Positions 18,539 through 28,025 of a DNA stretch of 64,000 bases are shown here, in pieces; within the stretch, counting starts at the first letter, position 1, and the number at the start of each line of letters is the position of its first letter. Origin of the DNA: Moraxellaceae bacterium (GTDB lineage: Bacteria; Pseudomonadota; Gammaproteobacteria; Pseudomonadales; Moraxellaceae); the NCBI GenBank assembly GCA_030646295.1, contig JAUSND010000015.1, positions 124,001 through 188,000 on the forward strand, written 5' to 3'. A program made the translations under genes and the position numbers. Under the pieces are notes generated by a model that saw nothing but the letters and a program-made list of their open reading frames with translations, did not search any database and was not told the DNA's origin.

Positions 18539-19024
18539 TTACTGCAGGGTTTCGGCCGGTGCAGCGGCACCCTGCTGCGATGCCTGACGCTGGCGCAGCG
18601 ACTCGGCAAACACGGCATCAAAATTGACCGGCGCCAGCAGCATCTGCGGGAAGCTGCCACGGCTCACCACGTCGGAAACCGTTTCGCGGGCGTAAGGGAA
18701 AAGCAGGTTCGGGCAATAGGCGCCAAGCAACTGGCCCACCTGGGCTTCCGGCACGCCATCCACCAGGAAAATACCGGCCTGCTTCACTTCGGCAATGAAG
18801 GCAACCTGATCGGCATTTTTTACCGTGACGGTCACGGCAAGCACCACTTCATAATTCTTGCCATCTTCCAGCTTGCTGGCCTGTGTGGACAGGTCAACAC
18901 TCACTTCCGGCTTCCACTCGGCCAGAAACACCTTGGGGGCGTTCGGGGCTTCGAAGGACAAATCCTTCACATAGATACGCTGAAGTGCAAATTGTCCCTG
19001 GGGCTGCTGGGCTTGTTCCGACAT
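18539..19024 (-). CDS. secB: Protein-export chaperone SecB
   Basis: A 161-residue cytosolic chaperone that keeps precursor proteins unfolded and delivers them to SecA. The N-terminal [19 protein letters not shown] and central [20 protein letters not shown] motifs are present, as is the C-terminal region leading to [14 protein letters not shown]. It lies downstream of grxC and a membrane rhodanese, the usual Pseudomonas-type order. Confidence 0.97.
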   Translation of the reverse strand: MSEQAQQPQGQFALQRIYVKDLSFEAPNAPKVFLAEWKPEVSVDLSTQASKLEDGKNYEVVLAVTVTVKNADQVAFIAEVKQAGIFLVDGVPEAQVGQLLGAYCPNLLFPYARETVSDVVSRGSFPQMLLAPVNFDAVFAESLRQRQASQQGAAAPAETLQ

Positions 19025-19062
19025 GAATCGTGTCCTTGGTTTTTGATTGTTGTGGGTTTCAC

Positions 19063-19317
19063 TCAGCCAGCAAGCAGGGCATCCAGCTTGCCTGCACGCT
19101 CCAGCGCGTAAAGGTCATCGCTGCCGCCAACATGCTGGCCGTTGATGAAAATCTGCGGCACCGTGCGCTGCTTTGTTCGCGCCATCAGTGCCATGCGCTC
19201 GTTGTCATCGCGACTGACATCGATTTCCGTCCACGCGACGCCTTTCTGCTTGAGCAGGCTTTTGGCCCGCACGCAGTAGGGGCAGATGGGGGTGGTGTAG
19301 ATGACAACGTCAGTCAT
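19063..19317 (-). CDS. grxC: Glutaredoxin 3
   Basis: An 84-residue dithiol glutaredoxin with active site CPYC (residues 12-15) near the N-terminus and the glutathione-binding [18 protein letters not shown] loop. It reduces disulfides using glutathione. It is 14 bases after the rhodanese gene and 38 bases before secB; the three probably form one transcript. Confidence 0.96.
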   Translation of the reverse strand: MTDVVIYTTPICPYCVRAKSLLKQKGVAWTEIDVSRDDNERMALMARTKQRTVPQIFINGQHVGGSDDLYALERAGKLDALLAG

Positions 19318-19331
19318 GGGACAACTCCGGA

Positions 19332-19748
19332 TTATTTTTTCACCAGCGGCAGTGACTGGCTCTTCCAGTTACTGATACCGCCTTCCAGCTTGTAAACCTG
19401 CGTGAGACCGGCGGTCTTGAGCTGGCTACCGGCTGCACCGGCGGTCTGGCCGATGTTGCAGATAATGACAATGGGGCGGTCCGGTTCCTTTTTCAATTCC
19501 TCCAGACGTTCACCGATACGGCTGTAGGGAATATTGTCACTACCGGTGATGTGGCCGGTCTTGAACTCGGCCGGATCACGGATATCAATGACGCGGGCGT
19601 TCTGCTGGTTGACCAGCGCGGACAGGCCCTGCGGGCTGACGCTCTGGCCGCCACGGGCCATCTCGGTAACGATCCACGCAATGAGCAGGGCGACAAAGGT
19701 GCCGGCGAGGAGGTAATGATTGACGGCAAACTCAAGAAAACGGTCCAT
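19332..19748 (-). CDS. Membrane-anchored rhodanese-domain protein (YibN-like)
   Basis: A 138-residue protein with one N-terminal transmembrane segment (LLAGTFVALLIAWIVTEMA) and a rhodanese domain. The domain shows ARVIDIRDPAEFKTGHITGS and the active-site loop ICNIGQTAGAAG with the catalytic cysteine. It resembles E. coli YibN in size, anchor and position next to grxC and secB. Its sulfur acceptor is unknown. First gene of the rhodanese-grxC-secB group. Confidence 0.88.
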   Translation of the reverse strand: MDRFLEFAVNHYLLAGTFVALLIAWIVTEMARGGQSVSPQGLSALVNQQNARVIDIRDPAEFKTGHITGSDNIPYSRIGERLEELKKEPDRPIVIICNIGQTAGAAGSQLKTAGLTQVYKLEGGISNWKSQSLPLVKK

Positions 19749-19837
19749 GATGAGGCGGGTGTCTCAGGAAATCGGGCAGGCAGTATACCCCGGGGCGCGA
19801 ACGACCTGTAGGCGCTCCGGGCAACAGAAAAAACGGA

Positions 19838-20884
19838 TCAGACCACCGGGCGCTCAAGGTTCTGGCGCAACACCTGAAAGCGTTGCAGGCGGGCCTGCGC
19901 AATCTCGCCGGATTCCGCCGCCCGTTTCAGGGCGCAACCCGGCTCCTCGCGGTGCGCACAGTTGCGGAAACGGCAGGTCCCCAGGAACGGGGCAAACTCG
20001 ATGTAGCCGGTGAGCAGGTCCGACTCGGTGACGTGCCAGAGACCAAACTCGCGAATGCCGGGCGAGTCGATCAGGTCGCCCCCGTCCGGCAAATGAAACA
20101 GGCGAGCGGTGGTGGTGGTGTGCTGCCCCAGTTTGGAGGCATCGGAAATCGAACTCACCTTCTGCGCCGCCTCCGGCAGCAGCACATTGATGATCGACGA
20201 CTTGCCCACCCCGGACTGCCCGACAAACACCACGGTCTGCGTGCCGATCAGGGCCTTCAGGTCTTCCAGCTGGCCGGTACTGGCGCTTATCTTGCGTACC
20301 TCGTAGCCGATGGCAGTGTACTCGGCGAGCATGGCATCCAGTGCCGGAGCCGCCTCCGGCGTGATGAGGTCCGCCTTGTTGAGCAGGATCACCGGGCGAA
20401 TGCCGGTCAGCTCACAGGCGACCAGATAACGGTCCACCAGCAATGCTGACGGCTCGGGAAACGGCGCAATCACCAGCAGGATGCAATCAATGTTGGCGGC
20501 GACCGGCTTGAGCTTGCCGTACGGGTCCGGCCGCACCAGCAGCGTTTCGCGCGGCTGCAGCGCCGTCACCACACCGATGGCATCCCGCCCTTCCTCGCGC
20601 TTGAGCGCGGCCTGCCAGATGACGCGGTCACCGGTGACCAGATGCTCGAGATTGGCACGCAGATGACAACGGAACACCTCGCCGGCACGCTCGCCCCCCA
20701 CGGCCTCGATATCCAGCTGGGTACCGTAATGCGCAATCACCAGCCCCTCTTCCTCCGAGGCCAGCTCGCCACTTTCCAGCAGGGCGCTGGCCGCGGCCTC
20801 GCGCTTGCCGGCACGGGCAATGCGCTCGTCCTGGATACGCTGGATGCGATGGGATTGCTGACGAGTGAGTTTGCGTTTGCTCAT
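19838..20884 (-). CDS. rsgA: Ribosome small-subunit GTPase RsgA
   Basis: A 348-residue circularly permuted GTPase that checks late 30S maturation. The G-motif order is permuted: LLNKADL (G4) precedes GQSGVGKSSIIN (G1) and DSPGIREFGL (G3). An N-terminal OB-fold region precedes the GTPase, and a C-terminal zinc site C-x-x-x-x-C-x-H-x(5)-C is seen in CRFRNCAHREEPGC. It is divergent from orn, an arrangement common in gammaproteobacteria. Confidence 0.96.
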   Translation of the reverse strand: MSKRKLTRQQSHRIQRIQDERIARAGKREAAASALLESGELASEEEGLVIAHYGTQLDIEAVGGERAGEVFRCHLRANLEHLVTGDRVIWQAALKREEGRDAIGVVTALQPRETLLVRPDPYGKLKPVAANIDCILLVIAPFPEPSALLVDRYLVACELTGIRPVILLNKADLITPEAAPALDAMLAEYTAIGYEVRKISASTGQLEDLKALIGTQTVVFVGQSGVGKSSIINVLLPEAAQKVSSISDASKLGQHTTTTARLFHLPDGGDLIDSPGIREFGLWHVTESDLLTGYIEFAPFLGTCRFRNCAHREEPGCALKRAAESGEIAQARLQRFQVLRQNLERPVV

Positions 20885-20992
20885 GAAGCTCCTGGCAACA
20901 CGGATACGGGCGCGGCGAAGGCCGACGGTCTGCTATGATCCCGACTATATAGGAAACATCGGTTACGCCGCATTTTGACACTGGAGCACCGC

Positions 20993-21556
20993 ATGAGCAG
21001 CAACAATAAAGAGGGAAATCTGGTCTGGATCGATCTGGAGATGACCGGACTGGACCCGGACAAGGACCGCATCATCGAGATTGCCACCATTGTCACGGAT
21101 GCCAACCTGAATGTCCTCGCGGAAGGCCCGGTGTACGCCATCCACCAGAAAGACATGGTGCTCAACGCCATGGATGAATGGAATACCCGCCAGCATGGTG
21201 GCTCCGGCCTCACCGAACGGGTGCGCCGCAGCAAGATCGATGAAGCCGAGGCCGAGGCTCAGACCATCGAGTTTCTCAGCCGCTTTGTTGATCCGCGCAA
21301 ATCACCCATGTGCGGCAACTCCATCTGCCAGGATCGCCGCTTTCTCTACAGGACCATGCCCAAGCTGGAAGCCTTCTTCCACTACCGTAACCTGGACGTG
21401 AGCACGGTGAAGGAGCTGGCCCGCCGCTGGTACCCGGACCTGATGAACAACTTCACCAAGCACAGCTCGCACCAGGCCATGGATGACATCCGTGACTCGA
21501 TTGCCGAACTGCGTTATTACCGCCAGTATTTTTTCCGCCTGCCTGGCGCGGAGTAA
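20993..21556 (+). CDS. orn: Oligoribonuclease
   Basis: A 187-residue DEDDh 3'-5' exonuclease that degrades dinucleotides, including pGpG, the product of c-di-GMP breakdown. Catalytic residues appear in [10 protein letters not shown] (Asp, Glu), [12 protein letters not shown] (Asp) and [11 protein letters not shown] (His, Asp). The start MSSNNKEGN was chosen over an upstream in-frame ATG because it follows GGAG (20983-20986) at suitable spacing. The extended -10 TGCTATGAT lies upstream. It is followed by a diguanylate cyclase gene in the same direction. Confidence 0.97.
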   Translation: MSSNNKEGNLVWIDLEMTGLDPDKDRIIEIATIVTDANLNVLAEGPVYAIHQKDMVLNAMDEWNTRQHGGSGLTERVRRSKIDEAEAEAQTIEFLSRFVDPRKSPMCGNSICQDRRFLYRTMPKLEAFFHYRNLDVSTVKELARRWYPDLMNNFTKHSSHQAMDDIRDSIAELRYYRQYFFRLPGAE

Positions 21557-21683
21557 ATACCGTTCGCGCAGTGTCGGGACACGATGCCGACATTGCGCCA
21601 CGCCTATACCTTCGTAGTGCTATCCAGCGTCGCTAACGCGGACTAGACTGGTGACCACAGTCCCGGTACGGACATTGCCCGCC

Positions 21684-23432
21684 ATGGCAACGCACACCAA
21701 CACCATGCACACCGCGTATGCGCGCACTTTCTGCATGCTCGTCGTGCTGTGCCTGCTGCTGCCTGCCTCTCTGGCGCGTGCGGACCAGTACCGCCTGGAC
21801 ACCCCCACAAGCCAGCCACTGGGCAAACACCTGTTGTTGCTGCAGGAAAGCAGCGAACCACTGAGCATCAATCAGGTCCGGCAACTGTCGCGTGATGGCG
21901 CCTTCCGCCCGAGCCACGCCGACGTGCCTTCCATGGGCATTGGCACACAGCCGGTATGGGCCACGCTGACACTGGACAATCCCGGCACAGTCGCGCTGCC
22001 ACGCCGGCTGATGATCGGTACGTCGTGGATTGATCGTCTGGACCTTTATCTGGTGCACAACGGCAGGATTGTCCTGCACCAGACCGCCGGCGACTCCAGT
22101 GCGCTGTTCATGCGCCCAACCCCCGGCATGGGTTATGTCTTCGGACACGACTTCGGCCCCGGCCGTACCGAGCTGTTCATCCGCGCCGACACGCCTGATC
22201 CCCTGCTGCTGCCACTGCGCATATTGACGCCCGACCAGGCGACCCGGCATGCCCTGCGCCAGCATTATGGCTACGGCATGATTTACGGCTTCCTGCTCGC
22301 GCTGGTGGCCTATAACGCCATGCTGTATCTGGGCCTGCGCCAGCGCAGTCATCGCGACTACTCCATTTACCTCGGCCTGTTCATCCTGATGAACCTGGCC
22401 TATACGGGACATGGCTACGTCTGGCTGTGGCCGGAATGGCAGGGCCTGCAACGTTATGTGATCCTGGTGCTGATGGTCGCGTTCGCCTGCAGCGGTCTGC
22501 GCTTTGCCAGTGATTTTCTTGAACTGCCGCGCCATGCACCACGCCGTGCCCAACAGTTGCGCAGCATCTGCCTTGCCATCTGCACCCTGATGGCCATCAC
22601 CATCGCCCTTGGCTTGCAGCGCGAAGCCGCCTTGCTGTCATTCAGCTTTACGCTGGTCTTTACCAACAGCATGGTGCTGCTGGGCTGGGAATCTGCACGC
22701 CACAAGCATGCGGCCGGCTACTACTTTCTGGCGGCGGCCTGCAGCGGCATGGCTGGTACCCTCATCACCACACTCACCGTGTGGGGCTGGATTCCCTACA
22801 GCGAGGCCACGTTTCATGCCGTCGAACTGGGCCTGCTGACGGAGGCCACACTGCTGGCGCTCGCCGTCGCCTATCTGGTGCGCCAGCATGACAAGGCCCG
22901 GGCGAAAGCAGAAGAACTGGCGCGTATTGATCCGCTCACCGGACTGCTGAACCGTCGTGCCTTCATGGAGCAGGCCGAAGGGCTGTGGAATACGGCACGC
23001 CGCCATCAGCGCCCGCTGGCACTGATCATTCTCGACCTTGACCACTTCAAGGCCATCAACGACGCCCACGGCCACAGCACGGGCGATGCGGCCCTGCGCG
23101 CGGCCGCCAGCCTGGTCAACAACGCCTGCCGCCGTGGTGACATTGCCGCACGCTGGGGCGGCGAGGAATTCATCCTGCTGCTGCCGGAAACCATACTGAG
23201 CGAAGCGCAAGCCATGGCAGAACGCCTGCGCGCGGAATTTGCCAGCCGCCCGCTGGAAAACATGACTGATCCGGTGTGGTTGCGCGCCAGTTTTGGCGTT
23301 GCCGCACGTGATGCCCATTACACGCTGGAAGAACTGATCAACGAAGCCGACACCTGGCTTTACCGTGCCAAGCAGGGTGGCCGTGACCAGGTGTGCAGCC
23401 TCGACACGGTGTTCAGCCCGTCAGCGGGCTGA
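21684..23432 (+). CDS. 7TMR-DISM diguanylate cyclase (GGDEF)
   Basis: About 582 residues. A signal peptide is followed by a periplasmic 7TMR-DISM extracellular domain, seven transmembrane helices and a C-terminal GGDEF domain. The cyclase motif is RWGGEEF, preceded at the correct distance by the inhibitory I-site RRGD, so it should make c-di-GMP with product inhibition. Other active-site parts IDPLTGLLNRRAF and LDLDHFKAINDAHGH are intact. The start is uncertain: GTG 21651, ATG 21684 and ATG 21705 are all in frame and none has a good ribosome-binding site. Its neighbour orn removes pGpG. Confidence 0.87.
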   Translation: MATHTNTMHTAYARTFCMLVVLCLLLPASLARADQYRLDTPTSQPLGKHLLLLQESSEPLSINQVRQLSRDGAFRPSHADVPSMGIGTQPVWATLTLDNPGTVALPRRLMIGTSWIDRLDLYLVHNGRIVLHQTAGDSSALFMRPTPGMGYVFGHDFGPGRTELFIRADTPDPLLLPLRILTPDQATRHALRQHYGYGMIYGFLLALVAYNAMLYLGLRQRSHRDYSIYLGLFILMNLAYTGHGYVWLWPEWQGLQRYVILVLMVAFACSGLRFASDFLELPRHAPRRAQQLRSICLAICTLMAITIALGLQREAALLSFSFTLVFTNSMVLLGWESARHKHAAGYYFLAAACSGMAGTLITTLTVWGWIPYSEATFHAVELGLLTEATLLALAVAYLVRQHDKARAKAEELARIDPLTGLLNRRAFMEQAEGLWNTARRHQRPLALIILDLDHFKAINDAHGHSTGDAALRAAASLVNNACRRGDIAARWGGEEFILLLPETILSEAQAMAERLRAEFASRPLENMTDPVWLRASFGVAARDAHYTLEELINEADTWLYRAKQGGRDQVCSLDTVFSPSAG

Positions 23433-23434
23433 AC
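23411..23434. repeat. Perfect inverted repeat over the diguanylate cyclase stop codon
   Basis: GTTCAGCCCG (23411-23420), TCAG loop, CGGGCTGAAC (23425-23434). The 10-base arms are perfect and include the TGA stop. There is no T tract, so it is a stem-loop near the end of two convergent genes rather than a standard terminator. Confidence 0.6.
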
Positions 23435-23467
23435 CCGTCGCATTGCACCAGAAAAAAGCCGGGGCGC

Positions 23468-24400
23468 TCAGGCCCTGATGGCGCCCATGACCTTGCTCGC
23501 CGCCATCACCACGCCCAGCACCAGCGCGCCGGCAATAATCCCTGTCGTGGCATCGATGAGGGTTGGCAGCACGGCACCTGCAACCGGCCCCACCGCCACT
23601 GCGGCATGATGGATAACGTCATGCGCACCCGGCGTACCGTGCGTGAGAATGCCGCCCCCCACCATGAACATGGCGGCCGTACCGATCACGGAAAGGCTTT
23701 TCATCATCCAGGGGGCTGCACGCAAAATGCCGCGCCCGAGGGCCACCTGGAATTTCCTGAAAAAACCGTCACCCGTCTGACGGCTGAGATAAAGACCGCC
23801 ATCATCCAGCTTGACGATGCCCGCCACAAAACCGTACACGCCCACGGTCATGATGAGGGCAATGCCGGAGAGCACCGTCACCTGTTTCATGAAAGCCTCA
23901 TTGGCAACCACACCCAGTGTGATCGCAATGATTTCGGCAGACAGAATGAAGTCCGTCCGTATCGCGCCCTTCACCTTTTCTTTTTCAAACGCCACCATGT
24001 CGACACTGGTATCGACCAGCGCCGCGACATGTTCGGAGTGGTGCGCCTCATCTTCGCCCTTGTCATGCAGGAACTTGTGCGCCAGCTTTTCAAATCCCTC
24101 AAAGCAGAGGAACAGACCGCCCAGCATCAATAACGGCGTCACCGCCCAGGGAATGAAGGCACTGATGGCCAGCGCCGCCGGCACCAGAATCACCTTGTTA
24201 AACAATGAGCCCTTTGCCACCGCCCACACCACCGGCAGTTCACGATCGGCATTCACTCCCGACACCTGCTGGGCATTCAGGGCAAGATCATCGCCCAGCA
24301 CGCCGGCCGTTTTTTTCGCGGCCACTTTGGTCATCACCGATACATCATCGAGAATGGTGGCAATATCATCAATAAGGGCAAGCAGGCTGGATCCGGCCAC
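23468..24400 (-). CDS. DUF808 family inner-membrane protein (YedI-like)
   Basis: A 310-residue polytopic membrane protein. [20 protein letters not shown] is the conserved N-terminus of the DUF808/YedI family, and [20 protein letters not shown] and [15 protein letters not shown] follow. Function is unknown. The start is GTG, preceded by AAGGAAA at 7 bases. It lies downstream of the DUF3147-like gene in the same direction (33-base gap). Confidence 0.85.
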   Translation of the reverse strand: MAGSSLLALIDDIATILDDVSVMTKVAAKKTAGVLGDDLALNAQQVSGVNADRELPVVWAVAKGSLFNKVILVPAALAISAFIPWAVTPLLMLGGLFLCFEGFEKLAHKFLHDKGEDEAHHSEHVAALVDTSVDMVAFEKEKVKGAIRTDFILSAEIIAITLGVVANEAFMKQVTVLSGIALIMTVGVYGFVAGIVKLDDGGLYLSRQTGDGFFRKFQVALGRGILRAAPWMMKSLSVIGTAAMFMVGGGILTHGTPGAHDVIHHAAVAVGPVAGAVLPTLIDATTGIIAGALVLGVVMAASKVMGAIRA

Positions 24401-24433
24401 AACAGGTTTCCTTGAAAAGTCGTTCAGAAATGA

Positions 24434-24784
24434 TCAGAGAAGTTCTATGCCAACGCGCCGCAAGGCAAGCGCAAACAGGCCAAAACAGGTGACGGTGATG
24501 ATGACGCAGGCCAGCAGGGTTGGCCAGAAACCGATACGGGGCAGCAACTGCGGAAAGACCAGAAACATGGGCAGGGTCGGCAGCACGTACCAGAAGGTGT
24601 ACCAGGCATGATTGGCAATCTTTTCCGGCGGCTGCTGTTCGACATGCAGCCAGACCAGCGCCAGCACGGTCACCAGCGGCAACGCCGCCACCAGTCCGCC
24701 CAGCTTGTCACTGCGCTTGGCAACTTCCGAAACCAGCACCACCATGGCGGCAGTAATGGCGTATTTGGTAATGATCCAGCCCAT
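24434..24784 (-). CDS. Small inner-membrane protein, DUF3147-like
   Basis: A 116-residue protein with about four transmembrane helices (ITKYAITAAMVVLVSEVAKR, LGGLVAALPLVTVLALVWLH and two later ones). The EVAKRSDKLGGLVAALPL block is like DUF3147 proteins, from memory. The ATG beginning MGWIITKY was chosen because the longer frame would overlap queG. It starts 5 bases after the queG stop and is probably co-transcribed. Function unknown. Confidence 0.7.
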   Translation of the reverse strand: MGWIITKYAITAAMVVLVSEVAKRSDKLGGLVAALPLVTVLALVWLHVEQQPPEKIANHAWYTFWYVLPTLPMFLVFPQLLPRIGFWPTLLACVIITVTCFGLFALALRRVGIELL

Positions 24785-24789
24785 GAAAT

Positions 24790-25905
24790 CTACGTCCTGT
24801 TTTGCGGCAACCCGTTCATGCCCTTCTGACGCTGCTGCGTCAGCGCCCACCCGATATGCTCGGCCACAACAGCATCTGCATCCGGCAACCGCGATTCCAG
24901 CGCAGCAACAATGGCCGCATCATACGGTGCATTCCCCAGCCCCACCGCAATATTGCGCAGAAATACCGGATAACGGGCCCGGCGCAGGGCCATGCCCTCG
25001 GTGGCGCGCAGATAATCCTGCTCCGTCCACAGGAAAAGCTCGCGCAAACTGGCGCGATCCAGTGCATTGCGCGGCAGAAAGTCCTTTTCCGGTGACACTT
25101 TCGCGTAGCGGTTCCACGGGCACATGAGCTGGCAGTCATCACAACCAAAGACGCGGTTACCGATTGGCGCCCGCAATTCTTCGGGAATGACACCCTCGTA
25201 CTCGATGGTGAGCCAGGAAATGCATTTGCGTGAATCCAGCTGATACGGCGCCACAATTGCCTTGGTGGGGCAAATGTCGATACAAGCCGTGCAGGAGCCA
25301 CAGTGTGCACTCACGGGGGCATCCACCGGCAGCGGCAAATCGGTGAACAGCTCGCCCAGAAAAAAATACGACCCGGCCTGCCGATTGATGATGACGGTGT
25401 GCTTGCCCATCCAGCCCAGACCGGCTTTTTCGGCCAGCGGCTTTTCCATCACCGGGGCCGAATCGACAAATGCGCGATAGCCGAACTCGCCCACCGCCTC
25501 GACAATACGGTCAGCAAACTTCTGCAGGCGCTTGCGGATGGTGCGGTGATAATCGCGCCCGAGGGCATAACGGGAGATGTAGGCGCGCGTGCCGTCACGC
25601 AGGACGTCCATCGGGCGGGTGTCTGCCGGCCAGTAATCCATGCGCACGGAAATCACGCGACGCGTACCGGGAATCAGCGTGGCCGGCTGGGTACGTTTGG
25701 CAAAATCATTGGCAAGAAAATCCATGCCGGCATGAAAGTCGCGCGCAATCCAGCCGGCAAACCGGGCCGGGTGCTCGCCCAGATCAATATCGCTGATGCC
25801 AACCTGCTGAAAGCCGAGCTCGCGCCCCCAGATCTTGATGTCGGCGGCGAGCTTGTCGAAATCGGGGGCGCCATCAGTGTGCGGCGCCACGGGAATGCCT
25901 TGCAT
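24790..25905 (-). CDS. queG: Epoxyqueuosine reductase
   Basis: Last step of queuosine tRNA modification: cobalamin-dependent reduction of epoxyqueuosine to queuosine. The protein has about 371 residues. It carries two [4Fe-4S] ferredoxin-type clusters, HCGSCTACIDICPTKAI and FGCDDCQLMCPWN, and DSAPVMEKPLAEKAGLGWMG. The ATG giving MQGIPVAPH follows AAGGTGG; longer in-frame starts reach 25998 but exceed the usual 379 residues and run toward the divergent nnr gene. Confidence 0.93.
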   Translation of the reverse strand: MQGIPVAPHTDGAPDFDKLAADIKIWGRELGFQQVGISDIDLGEHPARFAGWIARDFHAGMDFLANDFAKRTQPATLIPGTRRVISVRMDYWPADTRPMDVLRDGTRAYISRYALGRDYHRTIRKRLQKFADRIVEAVGEFGYRAFVDSAPVMEKPLAEKAGLGWMGKHTVIINRQAGSYFFLGELFTDLPLPVDAPVSAHCGSCTACIDICPTKAIVAPYQLDSRKCISWLTIEYEGVIPEELRAPIGNRVFGCDDCQLMCPWNRYAKVSPEKDFLPRNALDRASLRELFLWTEQDYLRATEGMALRRARYPVFLRNIAVGLGNAPYDAAIVAALESRLPDADAVVAEHIGWALTQQRQKGMNGLPQNRT

Positions 25906-26078
25906 GACCACCTTGCGCGCATTGCGCCTGTTCAATGTTTCCGCTTGCAACAGCATTGCAGAAACCTGCGGATTGCCTGACCCTGTCACCACCGACACGG
26001 ATCGCCCCTCGCCTGTCTACAGGCACAGGCCGGGAGTCCGTTATCATGTCCGCCGAGATCATCAAGGAAACGCCCGCA

Positions 26079-27542
26079 ATGTCCCTGCCACTCTACTCTG
26101 CCGCCCAGAGCCGTGAACTCGACCGGCGTGCCATCGCAACCGGGACACCGGGCTATGCACTCATGCAGCGGGCAGGCGAGGCATCCTTCCAGTTCCTGCG
26201 CAGCCACTGGCCGGAAGCCACGCGCATTGTCGTTCTGGTTGGCCGTGGAAACAACGGTGGTGATGGCTATGTGCTGGCACGTCTGGCCTGGGCCCAGCAC
26301 CTGGACGTCCTGCTGCTCACCGTGGGCGAACATGAACTGCTCAAGGGCGAAGTGGCCGAGGCGGCCAGTGATGCCACCAGAGCCCGGGTGCCGGAAGCCA
26401 GCTGGACTGGCGCCCTGCCGGCGGCTGACCTGTATGTGGATGCCCTGTTCGGCACCGGCCTCAACCGCCCCCCAAGTGGTGACTTTCCCGCTGCCATCGA
26501 CGCCCTCAATGCCAGTGGCAAGCCGGTACTGGCACTGGACATTCCGTCCGGCCTGATTGCCGACACCGGCCACGCCCCGGGCGCGGTGGTGCAGGCCTCG
26601 GCCACCATCACTTTCATTGCACTCAAGGCCGGCCTGCTGACCGGGCGCGGCCCCGCCCTCACCGGCCCGCTGCAGCTGGACACACTGGGCCTGCCCGCCA
26701 CACTGGGACACGACATCTGCCCGCTGGCCCGGCAACTGGACGCCAGCCAGCTCTCCGGCTGGCTGCCCCGGCGGCCACGTGATGCACACAAGGGTTCGCA
26801 TGGCCATGTGCTGGTGGTGGGCGGCAACCACGGCATGGCCGGCGCCGTTGCCCTTGCCGGTGAAGCGGCGTTGCGTGCCGGCGCCGGGCTGGTCTCCGTG
26901 GCCACGCGCCCGGAACACCTGATGATGCTGAATGCGCGCCGGCCCGAACTGATGTGCCATGGCATCAGCAAGGCCGCCGATCTGGCACCACTGCTGGCGC
27001 GGGCTGATGTCATCGTCCTTGGCCCGGGTCTGGGTCAGGACGCCTGGGCAGCCGCCCTCTATGGCGCCGTGCTGGACTGCGGCAAACCGCTGGTGCTGGA
27101 TGCCGATGGCCTGAACCTGCTGGCGCAGCAGCCCGACAGCAGAAGCGAGCGCATACTTACCCCACACCCAGGCGAGGCTGCCCGCCTGCTCGGCACCACC
27201 ACCATCGCCATCCAGACCGACCGCTTTGCGGCCGTGCGCAGCCTGCAGGAGCGCTTTGGTGGCACCGCCATCCTCAAGGGAGCCGGCAGCCTGATTGCCA
27301 CCGCCGACGCCATCCACCTCTGCCCCTGGGGCAACCCGGGCATGGCCTCCGGTGGCATGGGGGACCTGCTGGCCGGCATCATCGGCGCCCTGCGGGCACA
27401 GGGGCTGGGCCCGGATGATGCTGCCTGTGCCGGCGTTATGGTGCACGCCAGAGCCGGTGACGATGCGGCACTGGTGGCTGGGGAGCGCGGCCTGATGGCC
27501 TCCGACCTCCTGCCCTTCCTGCAGCAGCGGGTGAATCCATGA
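26079..27542 (+). CDS. nnr: Bifunctional NAD(P)H-hydrate epimerase / dehydratase
   Basis: Repairs NAD(P)H hydrates. The N-terminal YjeF_N epimerase domain contains AAQSRELDRRAI, VVLVGRGNNGGDGYVLAR and PSGLIADTGHAPG. The C-terminal ADP-dependent ribokinase-like dehydratase contains GSHGHVLVVGGN, GLVSVATRPEH, VLDADGLNLL and the catalytic GGMGDLLAGII. Starting at ATG 26079 it has 487 residues; the in-frame ATG 26046 (498 residues) follows CGGGAG and is also possible. Its stop overlaps the tsaE start (ATGA). Confidence 0.93.
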   Translation: MSLPLYSAAQSRELDRRAIATGTPGYALMQRAGEASFQFLRSHWPEATRIVVLVGRGNNGGDGYVLARLAWAQHLDVLLLTVGEHELLKGEVAEAASDATRARVPEASWTGALPAADLYVDALFGTGLNRPPSGDFPAAIDALNASGKPVLALDIPSGLIADTGHAPGAVVQASATITFIALKAGLLTGRGPALTGPLQLDTLGLPATLGHDICPLARQLDASQLSGWLPRRPRDAHKGSHGHVLVVGGNHGMAGAVALAGEAALRAGAGLVSVATRPEHLMMLNARRPELMCHGISKAADLAPLLARADVIVLGPGLGQDAWAAALYGAVLDCGKPLVLDADGLNLLAQQPDSRSERILTPHPGEAARLLGTTTIAIQTDRFAAVRSLQERFGGTAILKGAGSLIATADAIHLCPWGNPGMASGGMGDLLAGIIGALRAQGLGPDDAACAGVMVHARAGDDAALVAGERGLMASDLLPFLQQRVNP

Positions 27543-28000
27543 GCAGCCTCGACTACACACTGCCCGATGCCGAGGCCCAGGAGGCACTGGGGCGCGCCCT
27601 TGCCACCGCGCTGGCCGGCCGCGGCGTGGTCTATCTGGAGGGCGACCTCGGCGCCGGCAAGACCACCCTGACCCGGGGCATCCTGCGCGGCTATGGCCAC
27701 ACGGGAGCCGTCAAAAGCCCGACCTACACTCTGGTCGAGCCCTACGAGCTGGCAGCAGCCACGGTGTACCACTTTGACCTTTACCGCCTGACCGATCCGG
27801 AAGAACTGGAACTGCTGGGCATACGCGACTACTGCCGACCGGATACACTCTCGGTCATCGAGTGGCCGGGGCACGGGCATCCATTTTTGCCCCCTGCCGA
27901 CCTGACCATTACAATCCGTGCCATTACCGACGGGCGCGAGCTGCGGTTGGTCGCACATAATGAAAAAGGCGAGGCGGTACTGTCAGCCCTCGCATCCTGA
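27539..28000 (+). CDS. tsaE: tRNA threonylcarbamoyladenosine biosynthesis ATPase TsaE
   Basis: A 153-residue P-loop protein required with TsaB, TsaC and TsaD for t6A37 in tRNA. Walker A GDLGAGKTTLTRG, KSPTYTLVEPYE and the strong YHFDLYRLTDPEELELLGI block are typical. The ATG overlaps the nnr stop (ATGA), indicating translational coupling. The order nnr-tsaE-amiB-mutL is conserved in gammaproteobacteria. Confidence 0.96.
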   Translation: MSSLDYTLPDAEAQEALGRALATALAGRGVVYLEGDLGAGKTTLTRGILRGYGHTGAVKSPTYTLVEPYELAAATVYHFDLYRLTDPEELELLGIRDYCRPDTLSVIEWPGHGHPFLPPADLTITIRAITDGRELRLVAHNEKGEAVLSALAS

Positions 28001-28025
28001 TCCCTTTGCCCGACAAGGTGCTGCT

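Noticed and set aside
21633-22553. 306-codon minus-strand frame over the cyclase gene
   Set aside because: Shadow of the 7TMR-DISM region; low-complexity Gln/His/Arg translation with no recognisable motif.
25986-27587. 533-codon open frame on the minus strand
   Set aside because: Antisense shadow of nnr, which has full epimerase and dehydratase motifs.
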